A DNA stretch of 10,244 nucleotides from NCBI GenBank assembly GCA_945827765.1, contig CALZPS010000036.1, positions 1 through 10,244 of the forward strand. Reading direction: 5' to 3'. This DNA comes from an uncultured Lachnospiraceae bacterium. Lineage in GTDB: Bacteria > Bacillota > Clostridia > Lachnospirales > Lachnospiraceae. Of this stretch, positions 1 through 6,528 are shown piece by piece (position 1 is the first letter of the stretch; every line of letters starts with the position of its first letter). A program made the position numbers and the translations under genes. The notes beneath the pieces are model-generated. The model searched no databases and had not been told where the DNA came from. It saw nothing but the letters and a program-made list of their open reading frames with translations.

Positions 1-422
1 GATGCGGCAGCGGTATTCTGGGAATGCTGGCATTAAAATTTGGTGCGGCTTATTCGGTGGGAACCGATCTGGATCCTTGCGCCATCACTGCCACACATGA
101 AAATATGGAAGTAAACCAGATTTCCGATGACCAGTATGAAGTGATGATTGGAAATATTATCAATGACAAAGCGGTGCAGGATAAGGTGGGATACGAATCC
201 TATGATATCGTGGTTGCCAATATTCTGGCGGAGGTTCTGGTAGAACTGACCCCGGTTATTGTAAATCAATTAAAACCGGGCGGGATTTATATCACCAGCG
301 GAATCATTGACGATAAGGAACAGACTGTGGTAGAATGCGTGCAGAAGGCGGGACTGGAAGTACTGGAAGTGACTTATCAGGGCGAATGGGTATCCGTCAC
401 GGCAAAAAAGAGCAGGAGTTGA
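1..422 (+). CDS. prmA: Ribosomal protein L11 methyltransferase, 3' part
   Basis: PrmA uses S-adenosylmethionine to methylate ribosomal protein L11 in the cytoplasm. The reading frame is open to the left edge (first whole codon at position 3) and ends with TGA at 420-422, so 139 residues are visible. The family is about 310 residues long, so roughly 170-180 N-terminal residues, including the L11-binding domain, lie outside the window. The visible part starts inside SAM motif I (CGSGILGMLALKFGA). It continues with the acidic motif (GTDLDPCAITATHENM), the PrmA-typical active-site strand VVANILAEVL, and a C-terminal GEWVSVTAKK. An internal ATG at 24 is in frame but lies within motif I, so it is not the real start. 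It is followed after 3 nt by rsmE; prmA-rsmE is a common pairing in Bacillota. The gene is incomplete only because of the window edge; I see no frameshift. Confidence 0.93.
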   Translation, partial: CGSGILGMLALKFGAAYSVGTDLDPCAITATHENMEVNQISDDQYEVMIGNIINDKAVQDKVGYESYDIVVANILAEVLVELTPVIVNQLKPGGIYITSGIIDDKEQTVVECVQKAGLEVLEVTYQGEWVSVTAKKSRS

Positions 423-425
423 GCG

Positions 426-1178
426 ATGAATCATTTTTTTGTGTCTCCGTCACAGGTGGGGAATGGACAAGTCATCATCGAGGGCAGTGATGTCAACCAC
501 ATCAAAAATGTGCTGCGCATGAAAAGCGGAGAGTTGATGGAGGTCAGTGATGGTACCGGAAAACGTTATTTATGTGAACTGAAAGAGATGCAGTCAGACC
601 GGATTTTGTTGGAAGTTGCAGATATATGGGCGGATGACGTGGAACTGGACGCTCACATTTATCTGTTTCAGGGACTTCCCAAAAGTGATAAAATGGAGCT
701 GATTATTCAGAAGGCGGTGGAACTGGGTGCTTTTGAAATTATCCCGGTGACGACAAAGCGCGCGGTGGTCAAACTGGATGAGAAGAAAGCGGATAAAAAA
801 GTGCTGCGATGGAATGCAATTGCCGAAGGGGCGGCGAAACAGTCCGGCCGCAGCATCATTCCGCAGGTGCGCAGTGTAATGAGTTTTCATCAGGCGCTTG
901 AGTATGCAAAAGAGTTGGATGTCCGCCTGATTCCCTACGAGAAGGCGAAGGGAATGGCAGCGACAGAGCAGGCGTTAGAACAGGTGACACCGGGTAAATC
1001 AGTGGCTGTGTTTATTGGACCGGAAGGTGGTTTCGAAGAATCGGAGATCGAACAGGCGATGGAAAACGGCGTGATTCCCGTGTCTCTTGGCAGAAGAATT
1101 CTGCGCACGGAGACGGCAGGATTCACTGTTTTGTCGATTCTGATGTATCACTTGGAATGCCGCCGACATAAGGTATAA
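426..1178 (+). CDS. rsmE: 16S rRNA (uracil1498-N3)-methyltransferase RsmE
   Basis: A SPOUT-class methyltransferase of 250 residues, the usual RsmE length, that makes m3U1498 in 16S rRNA on the small subunit. An N-terminal PUA-like domain covers about residues 1-70 (MNHFFVSPSQ, then VNHIKNVLRMKSGE). The trefoil-knot catalytic domain carries the family hallmarks: KSDKMELIIQKAVELGA (86-102), AEGAAKQSGRSIIP (133-146), FIGPEGGFEESEIEQ (196-210) and LGRRILRTETA (221-231), which form the SAM pocket. The ATG at 426 has AGGAG at 414-418 with a 7-nt spacer and follows the prmA stop by 3 nt, so the two are very likely co-transcribed and perhaps translationally coupled. Nothing is missing or unusual. The product is sure; the methylated base is inferred from the family. 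Confidence 0.97.
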   Translation: MNHFFVSPSQVGNGQVIIEGSDVNHIKNVLRMKSGELMEVSDGTGKRYLCELKEMQSDRILLEVADIWADDVELDAHIYLFQGLPKSDKMELIIQKAVELGAFEIIPVTTKRAVVKLDEKKADKKVLRWNAIAEGAAKQSGRSIIPQVRSVMSFHQALEYAKELDVRLIPYEKAKGMAATEQALEQVTPGKSVAVFIGPEGGFEESEIEQAMENGVIPVSLGRRILRTETAGFTVLSILMYHLECRRHKV

Positions 1179-1209
1179 ATAAGATAAAACATAGAAAAGG
1201 AACAAAGTT

Positions 1210-2367
1210 ATGGAAGTTTATCTGGATAATTCCGCGACAACTGCCTGTTATCCACAGGTCGGGGAATTGGTTTATAAAGTGATGTGCCGAGACTATGGCA
1301 ATCCGTCCTCCATGCACCGTAAAGGTGTGGAGGCAGAACACTATATTAAGAGATCCAAAGAGCAGCTGGCAAAAATACTGAAGGTCAAAGAAAAAGAAAT
1401 TGTATTTACGTCGGGCGGTACCGAGAGTGATAATCTGGCGTTGATTGGTGCGGCGAGGGCAAATCGCCGCAGAGGAAATCATCTGATTACTTCGATGATT
1501 GAACATCCGGCTATTTTAAATACAATGCGTCATCTGGAAGAAGACGAGGGTTTCCGCGTCACGTATCTCCCGGTGGATTCTTTCGGCAGAATTAAGTTGA
1601 CAGCATTAAAAGAGGCACTCTGTGAAGAAACGATACTGGTTTCTGTCATGTACGTGAACAATGAGGTCGGTGCGGTGCAGCCGATTGAAGAGGCGGCAAA
1701 AATCGTGAAGGCATACAATCCGCAGATTTTGTTTCACACAGATGCGGTACAGGGATTTGGAAAATATCATATTTATCCGAAACGACAGGGAATCGATATG
1801 CTCTCTGCCAGCGGTCACAAAATCCATGGACCGAAAGGAGTAGGTTTTCTTTATCTGAACGAGAAAGTGAAAATCCAACCCATCCTATTTGGCGGGGAGC
1901 AGCAGAAAAATATTCGTTCCGGTACGGAAAATGTGCCGGGAATTGCCGGACTTGGTCTGGCTGCGGAGATGATTTACCACGATTTGGATGTCAAAGTGGC
2001 ATTGATGCGTGATTTGAAATCGTATTTTCTGGCGGGCATTTCTAAACTGGAGCACACGACCGTCCATGGTCTGACGGATGAAAACAGTGCGCCGCATATT
2101 ATCAGTGTGGGGATCGCAGGCATTCGGAGTGAAGTGCTTCTTCACACACTGGAGGAAAAGGGGATTTATGTCTCATCAGGCTCTGCCTGCGCATCAAATC
2201 ACCCGGCAATCAGCGGGGTGCTCAAGGGTATCGGAGCATCGAAAGAATACCTTGATGCCACGCTGCGTTTCAGTATGTCCGAGTTTACAACTCGGCAGGA
2301 AATTGACTATACGCTGGAAACGTTATATAATTGTGTTCCGATGCTGCGCAAATATACGAGACATTAG
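1210..2367 (+). CDS. Cysteine desulfurase (NifS/NifZ-type), partner of ThiI
   Basis: A PLP-dependent class V aminotransferase-fold enzyme (385 residues) that takes sulfur from cysteine and carries it as a persulfide. Visible signatures: LDNSATT (5-11), TSGGTESDN (67-75), His99 in EHP, HTDAVQ (176-181; Asp178 for the PLP ring nitrogen), the PLP lysine K204 in SGHKIHGPKG, RSGTEN (236-241) and the persulfide cysteine C327 in SSGSACAS. The start at 1210 has an AAAGGA-type site (1197-1201) with 8 nt spacing. It lies 31 nt after rsmE and 19 nt before thiI. In Bacillus subtilis the equivalent neighbour of thiI is NifZ, a dedicated sulfur donor to ThiI; by context this gene should do the same for s4U8 in tRNA. 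A broader role in iron-sulfur cluster assembly cannot be excluded from sequence, but no scaffold gene (iscU/sufU) is adjacent. Confidence 0.94.
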   Translation: MEVYLDNSATTACYPQVGELVYKVMCRDYGNPSSMHRKGVEAEHYIKRSKEQLAKILKVKEKEIVFTSGGTESDNLALIGAARANRRRGNHLITSMIEHPAILNTMRHLEEDEGFRVTYLPVDSFGRIKLTALKEALCEETILVSVMYVNNEVGAVQPIEEAAKIVKAYNPQILFHTDAVQGFGKYHIYPKRQGIDMLSASGHKIHGPKGVGFLYLNEKVKIQPILFGGEQQKNIRSGTENVPGIAGLGLAAEMIYHDLDVKVALMRDLKSYFLAGISKLEHTTVHGLTDENSAPHIISVGIAGIRSEVLLHTLEEKGIYVSSGSACASNHPAISGVLKGIGASKEYLDATLRFSMSEFTTRQEIDYTLETLYNCVPMLRKYTRH

Positions 2368-2386
2368 TATAGAAAGGGACGAAACG

Positions 2387-3568
2387 ATGAAATTTCATTC
2401 ATTTTTGATTAAATATGGAGAGATTGGTATTAAAGGGAAGAACCGCTATATGTTTGAGGATGCGCTGGTGCGCCAGATCCGCTTTGTCCTCAAGGATGTG
2501 GACGGCAGATTTTTCGTGCATAAATCCTATGGCAGAGTCTATGTGGATTGCGAGGGAGAGTACGATTATGAAGAGACGATAGAAGGGCTGAAAAAGGTGT
2601 TCGGTATTGTGGGCATCTGTCCTGTGGTTCGTCTGGAGGACAAAGGCTTTGAGGAACTGAAAAAAGAAGTTGTCGCCTATATGGATGAAATGTATGCAGA
2701 CAAGAACCAGACGTTCAAAGTGGAGGCTCGCAGAAGTAAAAAGACGTATCCGCTGACATCGATGGAAATGAACTGCGAACTCGGAGGAGTGATTCTTGAT
2801 GCATTTCCGCAGATGCGGGTCGATGTCCACAAGCCGGATATTCGTCTGAACGTGGAAGTGCGGGAGGAAATATATTTGTATTCGGAAATTATTCCGGGTC
2901 CCGGAGGAATGCCAATCGGCACGAACGGCAGCGCAATGCTTTTGCTGTCCGGCGGTATTGACAGTCCGGTTGCCGGATATATGGTATCGAAACGAGGAGT
3001 GGCTCTGGAGGCAACCTATTTCCACGCGCCTCCGTACACCAGCGAGCGGGCAAAAGAGAAGGTTGTGGATCTGGCAAAACTGGTGGCAAAGTATGCCGGA
3101 CCAATCAGGCTGCATGTGGTGAATTTTACAGATATTCAGTTATATATTTATGAGAAATGCCCGCATGAGGAACTGACCATTATCATGCGCCGTTATATGA
3201 TGAAGATTGCGGAACATTTTGCCAAAGAAGACGGTTGTCTGGGACTGATTACCGGGGAGAGTATCGGTCAGGTGGCAAGTCAGACGATGCAGAGTCTGGC
3301 GGTGACGAATGCGGTGTGCACATTGCCGGTGTATCGTCCTTTGATTGGCTTTGACAAGAAAGAAATTGTAGAAATTTCGGAAAAGATTGACACATACGAG
3401 ACTTCCATCCTGCCCTTTGAGGACTGCTGCACGATTTTTGTGGCGAAACATCCGGTGACCAGACCGGTGCTGGAGAGAATCGAAAAATCAGAGCAAAATC
3501 TGCAGGAGAAGATTGATGAATTGATGCGCACGGCGATTGAGACGACTGAAATCATAGAGGTGCGATAG
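2387..3568 (+). CDS. thiI: tRNA 4-thiouridine synthase ThiI (short, no rhodanese domain)
   Basis: ThiI adenylates U8 of tRNA and inserts sulfur to give s4U, and in some bacteria also feeds the thiamine thiazole path. From the ATG at 2387 the protein is 393 residues, close to the Bacillus form (about 400). Layout: N-terminal ferredoxin-like part (FLIKYGEIGIKGKNR, 6-20), THUMP domain (about 60-165), PP-loop ATPase domain with SGGIDSP (188-194), then LITGESIGQVASQT (287-300) and a Cys-Cys pair in PFEDCCTIF (343-351). It ends without a rhodanese domain, unlike E. coli ThiI, so sulfur must come from the desulfurase upstream. I chose 2387 rather than the in-frame ATG at 2078: AAAGGG at 2373-2378 gives 8-nt spacing, homology begins exactly here, and the earlier start would overlap the desulfurase by 290 nt. 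A terminator follows directly. Confidence 0.96.
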   Translation: MKFHSFLIKYGEIGIKGKNRYMFEDALVRQIRFVLKDVDGRFFVHKSYGRVYVDCEGEYDYEETIEGLKKVFGIVGICPVVRLEDKGFEELKKEVVAYMDEMYADKNQTFKVEARRSKKTYPLTSMEMNCELGGVILDAFPQMRVDVHKPDIRLNVEVREEIYLYSEIIPGPGGMPIGTNGSAMLLLSGGIDSPVAGYMVSKRGVALEATYFHAPPYTSERAKEKVVDLAKLVAKYAGPIRLHVVNFTDIQLYIYEKCPHEELTIIMRRYMMKIAEHFAKEDGCLGLITGESIGQVASQTMQSLAVTNAVCTLPVYRPLIGFDKKEIVEISEKIDTYETSILPFEDCCTIFVAKHPVTRPVLERIEKSEQNLQEKIDELMRTAIETTEIIEVR

Positions 3569-3574
3569 AGGTCA

Positions 3575-3604
3575 AAAGGGCTGCCTCACAAGAGACAGCC
3601 CTTT
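3575..3604. terminator. Hairpin terminator, probably bidirectional
   Basis: Inverted repeat: AAAGGGCTGCCTC (3575-3587) pairs with GAGACAGCCCTTT (3592-3604) around the 4-nt loop ACAA, with one mismatch (C3584/A3595), so 12 of 13 pairs. It sits between the thiI stop (3568) and the stop of the convergent HPr-like gene (3630). The A- and T-rich ends of the stem give a short U run in both directions (four U on the minus-strand transcript, three on the plus). That fits a shared terminator for two converging transcripts. The U tract is short, so efficiency on the plus strand is uncertain. Confidence 0.8.
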
Positions 3605-3629
3605 CATCAACAAAAGTAACAGATGAGAT

Positions 3630-3866
3630 TTATTTGATGATATATGGAGCCAATGCTGCCATGATATCATCAAGCTCGCCTTCCGCATGGATGTTCAAAT
3701 CAATCGGTTTGGATAAATCCAGACTGAAGATTCCCATGATAGATTTTGCATCTATGACATATCTTCCGGAAACTAAATCGAAATCATTGTCGTATTTTGT
3801 AATTTCATTTACAAATGCCTTTACTTTGTCGATTGAGTTTAAAGAAATCTGTACTGTTTTCATCAT
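3630..3866 (-). CDS. HPr-fold protein lacking the active-site histidine (Crh-like)
   Basis: A small cytoplasmic protein of 78 residues (77 if the second ATG at 3863 is used). The minus-strand site AGGAGG (complement of 3874-3879) lies 7 nt before the ATG at 3866. I recognise the HPr fold from TKYDNDFDL followed by AKSIMGIFSLDLSKPIDL, which lines up with the Bacillus HPr stretch SKYDADVNL...LKSIMGVMSLGIAKGAEI. The serine of KSIMG corresponds to regulatory Ser46 of HPr, the target of HPr kinase. The N-terminal GIHARPA loop with catalytic His15 is absent: the segment reads SLNSIDKVKAF. It therefore cannot act as a normal PTS phosphocarrier; it resembles Crh in keeping Ser46 and losing His15, though it need not be an orthologue. 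It is monocistronic, with its own promoter, and converges on thiI. Function unknown; a regulatory role in carbon metabolism is inference. Confidence 0.85.
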   Translation of the reverse strand: MMKTVQISLNSIDKVKAFVNEITKYDNDFDLVSGRYVIDAKSIMGIFSLDLSKPIDLNIHAEGELDDIMAALAPYIIK

Positions 3867-3895
3867 AATAATACCTCCTCGCTGCACAAAATGAT

Positions 3896-3914
3896 GTGAG
3901 AACTTATTTCTCAC
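3896..3914. repeat. Perfect 7-bp inverted repeat at the predicted start of transcription
   Basis: GTGAGAA (3896-3902) and TTCTCAC (3908-3914) form a perfect palindrome around a 5-nt loop. On the minus strand this falls at about +1 to +17 from the promoter at 3919-3947. It is therefore either an operator over the start site or a 5'-terminal hairpin in the mRNA of the HPr-like gene. It lies about 17 nt upstream of that gene's ribosome binding site, so it should not occlude it. Confidence 0.6.
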
Positions 3915-3918
3915 GTAC

Positions 3919-3947
3919 ATTCTAAGTGATAGTGGGGCAAAAGTCAA
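3919..3947 (-). promoter_or_regulatory. Sigma-A-type promoter of the HPr-like gene
   Basis: Read on the minus strand: -35 TTGACT (complement of 3942-3947), a 17-nt spacer, and -10 TAGAAT (complement of 3919-3924). Each box matches consensus at 5 of 6 positions and the spacing is ideal. The predicted start of transcription is near 3912, giving a leader of about 45 nt that begins in the inverted repeat at 3896-3914 and contains the AGGAGG site. Confidence 0.8.
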
Positions 3948-3974
3948 GAAACAGTAGGGAAAAAATGGAATAAA

Positions 3975-3994
3975 AAGTCTGAACAAGTCTGAAC
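3975..3994. repeat. Two exact tandem copies of a 10-bp unit upstream of mtaB
   Basis: AAGTCTGAAC occurs twice head to tail (3975-3984 and 3985-3994), 32 nt before the mtaB start, in the 160-nt gap between the divergent HPr-like and mtaB genes. A 10-bp period puts both copies on the same face of the helix, as for a regulator's direct-repeat site. I could not find a convincing -35/-10 pair for mtaB around it, so its role is open. Confidence 0.5.
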
Positions 3995-4026
3995 TGTTAC
4001 ACAAAAAGTACTAGGAGAAATATTCG

Positions 4027-5316
4027 ATGAAAAAAGCAGCATTGCATAATTTAGGATGTAAGGTAAATGCATACGAGACCGAGGCGATGCAGGAAATACT
4101 TGAAAATGCAGGATATGAAATCGTACCATTTGCGGAAATTGCCGACATTTATATCATCAATACCTGCACTGTGACAAACATCGCTGACAGAAAGTCGCGT
4201 CAGATGCTGCATCGGGCAAGAAAGCAAAACCCGGATGCCATCATCGTTGCGGCAGGATGTTATGCGCAGGCACAGGAAAATGAAAAGCATCCCATTGAGC
4301 CTTGTGTGGATATTGTGATTGGAAATAACAGAAAGAAAGATTTGCTGCAGATTCTGAAACAGTATGAATTGCAGCGTCAGAAAACAAAAGAGGTCATTGA
4401 TATCAACCACACGAAAGAATACGAAACATTGCATCTGACCAAAACCGGGGAACATACGAGAGCCTATATTAAAGTACAGGATGGCTGCAACCAGTTTTGC
4501 TCCTATTGTATCATCCCGCTGGCGAGAGGACGTGTGCGCAGCCGCACGACGGAGGACGTGGTAAAAGAAGTGACTGCGCTGGCAGAAAACGGATATAAAG
4601 AGGTTGTACTGACGGGAATTCATCTGAGCTCATACGGCCTTGATTTGGAGCAGGGGCACAGCCTGTTGTCCCTGATTCTGGCAGTTCATAAAATAGAGGG
4701 GATTCAACGTATCCGCCTGGGGTCGCTGGAACCTCGTATCATCACGGAAGAGTTTGCCCGTACGATTGCAGCTCTGCCGAAAATATGTCCGCATTTTCAC
4801 TTGTCTTTGCAAAGTGGCTGTGATGCGACGCTCAAAAGGATGAATCGCCGCTATACAAGCGAAGAATACTATGAGAAATGTGTACTCCTGCGGAAATACT
4901 TTGATCATCCTGCCTTGACTACGGATGTGATTGTTGGATTTCCGGGGGAAACGGAAGAAGAATTTGCCGCCTCAAAGGCATTTGTGAATAAGGTGGATTT
5001 TTACGAGACACATATTTTTAAATATTCCCGTCGCGAGGGAACAAAGGCGGCTGTCATGGATGGACAGGTGCCGGAGCCGGTAAAGACGAGACGCAGCAAC
5101 GAGATGCTGGAGATGGGGATTGAAAAACAGCGAAAATATGAAGAGAGTTTTCTTGGTAAAGAGGTGGAAGTGCTGATAGAAGAGCCGGCCATGCTGGATG
5201 GAAGACAGGTGCAGAGCGGACATACGAGGGAATATCTGAAAGTTGTGCTGGAAGGAAATGAAAACAGACAAAATGAGTTGGTGAAACTGAGGCTGACAAA
5301 AGAGATGTTGAGATAA
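4027..5316 (+). CDS. mtaB: tRNA t6A37 methylthiotransferase MtaB
   Basis: A radical-SAM methylthiotransferase of 429 residues that converts t6A to ms2t6A at position 37 of ANN-decoding tRNAs. Three domains are visible. The N-terminal MTTase domain (about 1-130) has cysteines C11 (NLGCKVNAYE), C47 (NTCTVTN) and C78 (AAGCYAQ) for one [4Fe-4S] cluster. The radical-SAM core (about 140-370) has C154, C158 and C161 (DGCNQFCSYCIIPLARG) for the second. A TRAM RNA-binding domain (about 375-429) follows. LGSLEP (231-236), LSLQSGCDATLKRMNR (259-274) and DVIVGFPGETEEEF (300-313) are further family blocks. The NLGCKVN start and the short inter-domain spacing favour MtaB over MiaB or RimO. ATG at 4027 with AGGAG at 4013-4017 (9-nt spacer). 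It stands alone: divergent from the HPr-like gene, and followed by a separate promoter for ireB. Confidence 0.95.
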   Translation: MKKAALHNLGCKVNAYETEAMQEILENAGYEIVPFAEIADIYIINTCTVTNIADRKSRQMLHRARKQNPDAIIVAAGCYAQAQENEKHPIEPCVDIVIGNNRKKDLLQILKQYELQRQKTKEVIDINHTKEYETLHLTKTGEHTRAYIKVQDGCNQFCSYCIIPLARGRVRSRTTEDVVKEVTALAENGYKEVVLTGIHLSSYGLDLEQGHSLLSLILAVHKIEGIQRIRLGSLEPRIITEEFARTIAALPKICPHFHLSLQSGCDATLKRMNRRYTSEEYYEKCVLLRKYFDHPALTTDVIVGFPGETEEEFAASKAFVNKVDFYETHIFKYSRREGTKAAVMDGQVPEPVKTRRSNEMLEMGIEKQRKYEESFLGKEVEVLIEEPAMLDGRQVQSGHTREYLKVVLEGNENRQNELVKLRLTKEMLR

Positions 5317-5323
5317 AAGCTAC

Positions 5324-5352
5324 TTGAAATTTGCGGCATTCTATATTAGAAT
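5324..5352 (+). promoter_or_regulatory. Sigma-A-type promoter of the ireB-ruvX-DUF1292 operon
   Basis: -35 TTGAAA (5324-5329), a 17-nt spacer (5330-5346) and -10 TAGAAT (5347-5352) lie just after the mtaB stop. The predicted start is near 5359, leaving a leader of about 54 nt before ireB. No terminator is visible between mtaB and this promoter, so read-through from mtaB is also possible. A TTGACA at 5382-5387 has no matching -10 box and is probably chance. Confidence 0.75.
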
Positions 5353-5412
5353 AGTAAATAGAGTGACTGGCAACTTAGGTTTTGACATGTAAGCACAAAT
5401 GGAGGAAAAATA

Positions 5413-5676
5413 ATGAGCGATTTAAGTAACACACAGTTCTTTCAGGTTGAGCCGGGACCGCAGATTTCCGCGAAGGATATTCTGGAAATCGTGTTCAAGG
5501 CTTTGAAAGAGAAAGGGTACAATCCGGTAAACCAGATTGTTGGTTATGTGATGTCCGGTGATCCGACATATGTGACCAGCTATAACGGGGCTCGCAGCTT
5601 GATTATGAAAGTTGAGCGGGATGAGCTGGTTGAAGAACTGTTAAAAGCGTATATTGAGAAAAATTCCTGGGAATAA
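5413..5676 (+). CDS. ireB: IreB family regulatory phosphoprotein
   Basis: An 87-residue protein of the IreB/UPF0297 (DUF965, Bacillus YrzL) family. In Enterococcus faecalis IreB is phosphorylated by the PASTA kinase IreK, dephosphorylated by IreP, and affects cephalosporin tolerance. The hallmark core [30 protein letters not shown] (residues 33-62), the longest conserved block of the family, is intact and followed by [17 protein letters not shown]. The N-terminus [10 protein letters not shown] keeps a threonine at position 7, one of two reported phosphosites in the enterococcal protein; the other (Thr4) is Leu here. Start ATG at 5413 with GGAGG at 5401-5405 and an ideal 7-nt spacer. First gene of an operon with ruvX and DUF1292, an order conserved in Bacillota. 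No kinase gene is in the window. Confidence 0.95.
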   Translation: MSDLSNTQFFQVEPGPQISAKDILEIVFKALKEKGYNPVNQIVGYVMSGDPTYVTSYNGARSLIMKVERDELVEELLKAYIEKNSWE

Positions 5677-5682
5677 TATGCG

Positions 5683-6123
5683 ATGAGAATCATGGGTTTA
5701 GATTATGGGACAAAGACAGTGGGTGTGGCAATCAGCGATGCCCTATGTTTGACTGCCCAGGGGATAGAGACAATTGAACGGAAAGAAGAGAACAAACTGC
5801 GGCGAACCTGTGCGCGGATCGAGGAATTGATTCGTGAGTATGGGGTGGAGCAGATTGTGCTGGGCTTTCCGAAACACATGAATAACGATGTGGGGGAACG
5901 TGCGGAAAAATCTTTGGAGTTTCAAAAGATGCTTGAGAGACGAACCGGTCTGGAGGTCGTAATGTGGGATGAAAGGCTGACCACCGTAGCGGCAGAACAG
6001 GTTTTGATGGAGAGCGGTATCAGGCGTGAAGACCGCAAGAAATATATTGACAAGATTGCAGCGGTATTTATTCTGCAGGGGTATCTGGATTCACTCGCAG
6101 TGCAGAAAAAGCAGATGGAATAG
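5683..6123 (+). CDS. ruvX: RuvX/YqgF-family nuclease (pre-16S rRNA processing)
   Basis: A 146-residue RNase H-fold protein of the YqgF family (Bacillus YrrK). Annotated as a putative Holliday junction resolvase; genetic work in E. coli ties YqgF to 5'-end maturation of 16S rRNA. The acidic active-site positions are present: Asp7 in [16 protein letters not shown], Glu97 in WDERLTT and Asp123 in KKYIDKIAA. The [18 protein letters not shown] block (57-74) is typical. The ATG at 5683 comes 6 nt after the ireB stop with only a weak site (GGGA, 5669-5672), so translation is probably coupled to ireB; an in-frame ATG at 5692 would leave MGLDYG as the start and is the alternative. The TAG at 6121-6123 is 14 nt before the DUF1292 gene. 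Confidence 0.95.
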   Translation: MRIMGLDYGTKTVGVAISDALCLTAQGIETIERKEENKLRRTCARIEELIREYGVEQIVLGFPKHMNNDVGERAEKSLEFQKMLERRTGLEVVMWDERLTTVAAEQVLMESGIRREDRKKYIDKIAAVFILQGYLDSLAVQKKQME

Positions 6124-6137
6124 ATGAGGACAATTCA

Positions 6138-6398
6138 ATGGAAAAAATCAAATTTACCTTTGAAGACACGGACGAGACAGTAGATTTTTATGTACTCGAA
6201 CAGACGAAAATCAATGGCTGTTCCTACATACTGGTGACAGATTCTGAGGAAGATGATGCCCAGTGTCTGATTTTGAAAGAAAACAGTGTGACAGATGATA
6301 AGGACAGTATCTATGATATTGTTGAGGATGATACCGAACTTCTGGCAGTCTCCAAGGTGTTTGAGGAATTGCTGGAAGATGTGGATATTGAATTGTAA
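6138..6398 (+). CDS. DUF1292 family acidic protein (YrzB-like), function unknown
   Basis: An 86-residue protein of the DUF1292 family (Bacillus YrzB), whose function is not established. It is very acidic: 27 of 86 residues are Asp or Glu against about six Lys and no Arg. The family pattern is visible: KFTFEDTDETVDFYVLEQTKINGCSYILVTDSEED, then CLILKE and a C-terminal acidic helix VFEELLEDVDIEL. The ATG at 6138 has GAGGA at 6126-6130 with a 7-nt spacer. It is the last gene of the ireB-ruvX unit, in the same order as in Bacillus. No signal peptide or membrane segment is seen, so it is a soluble cytoplasmic protein. Confidence 0.9.
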   Translation: MEKIKFTFEDTDETVDFYVLEQTKINGCSYILVTDSEEDDAQCLILKENSVTDDKDSIYDIVEDDTELLAVSKVFEELLEDVDIEL

Positions 6399-6403
6399 AA
6401 GTG

Positions 6404-6504
6404 TGGCCGGAGAAAAGCAGTGATTTCCTGCCGCTTAGTTTTCGTGCATAATCAGTGGAGACAGGTGAGTTTTGAAAAAGTCACTGCTCATGTAAACCGG
6501 CTGG
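6404..6504 (+). promoter_or_regulatory. Possible structured leader upstream of RNase J
   Basis: The 145-nt gap between the DUF1292 gene and the RNase J start holds nested complementary segments: GCCGG (6406-6410) with CCGGC (6497-6501), GCAGTGA (6417-6423) with TCACTGC (6481-6487), and CCTG (6427-6430) with CAGG (6462-6465). Together they could fold one long branched stem ending about 24 nt before the ribosome binding site. A single 7-bp match in a gap this long is not rare by chance; only the nesting makes it notable. It matches no riboswitch class I can name. I found no convincing promoter in the gap, so RNase J may be read from the ireB promoter. Confidence 0.3.
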
Positions 6505-6528
6505 AATAGTTACAAAAAATTGAGATAT

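Noticed and set aside
2078..2386. In-frame ATG extending ThiI upstream by 103 residues
   Set aside because: The extension overlaps the well-conserved C-terminal part of the cysteine desulfurase, reads as low-quality Arg/Cys-rich sequence, and the ATG at 2387 has a proper ribosome binding site and matches the family start.
2399..3115. Minus-strand open frame (238 codons) inside thiI
   Set aside because: Antisense shadow: Cys/His/Phe-rich translation typical of reverse frames, entirely within thiI.
3866..4004. Upstream extension of the HPr-like gene to a start at 4004
   Set aside because: The extra 46 residues run through the promoter and inverted repeat, are Phe/Ser-rich without homology, and the AGGAGG site serves the ATG at 3866.
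6447..6496. CATAAT and TTGAAA boxes as a promoter for rnj
   Set aside because: CATAAT (6447-6452) has no -35 partner at 16-18 nt, and TTGAAA (6472-6477) has no -10 at the right distance; no promoter is called in this gap.
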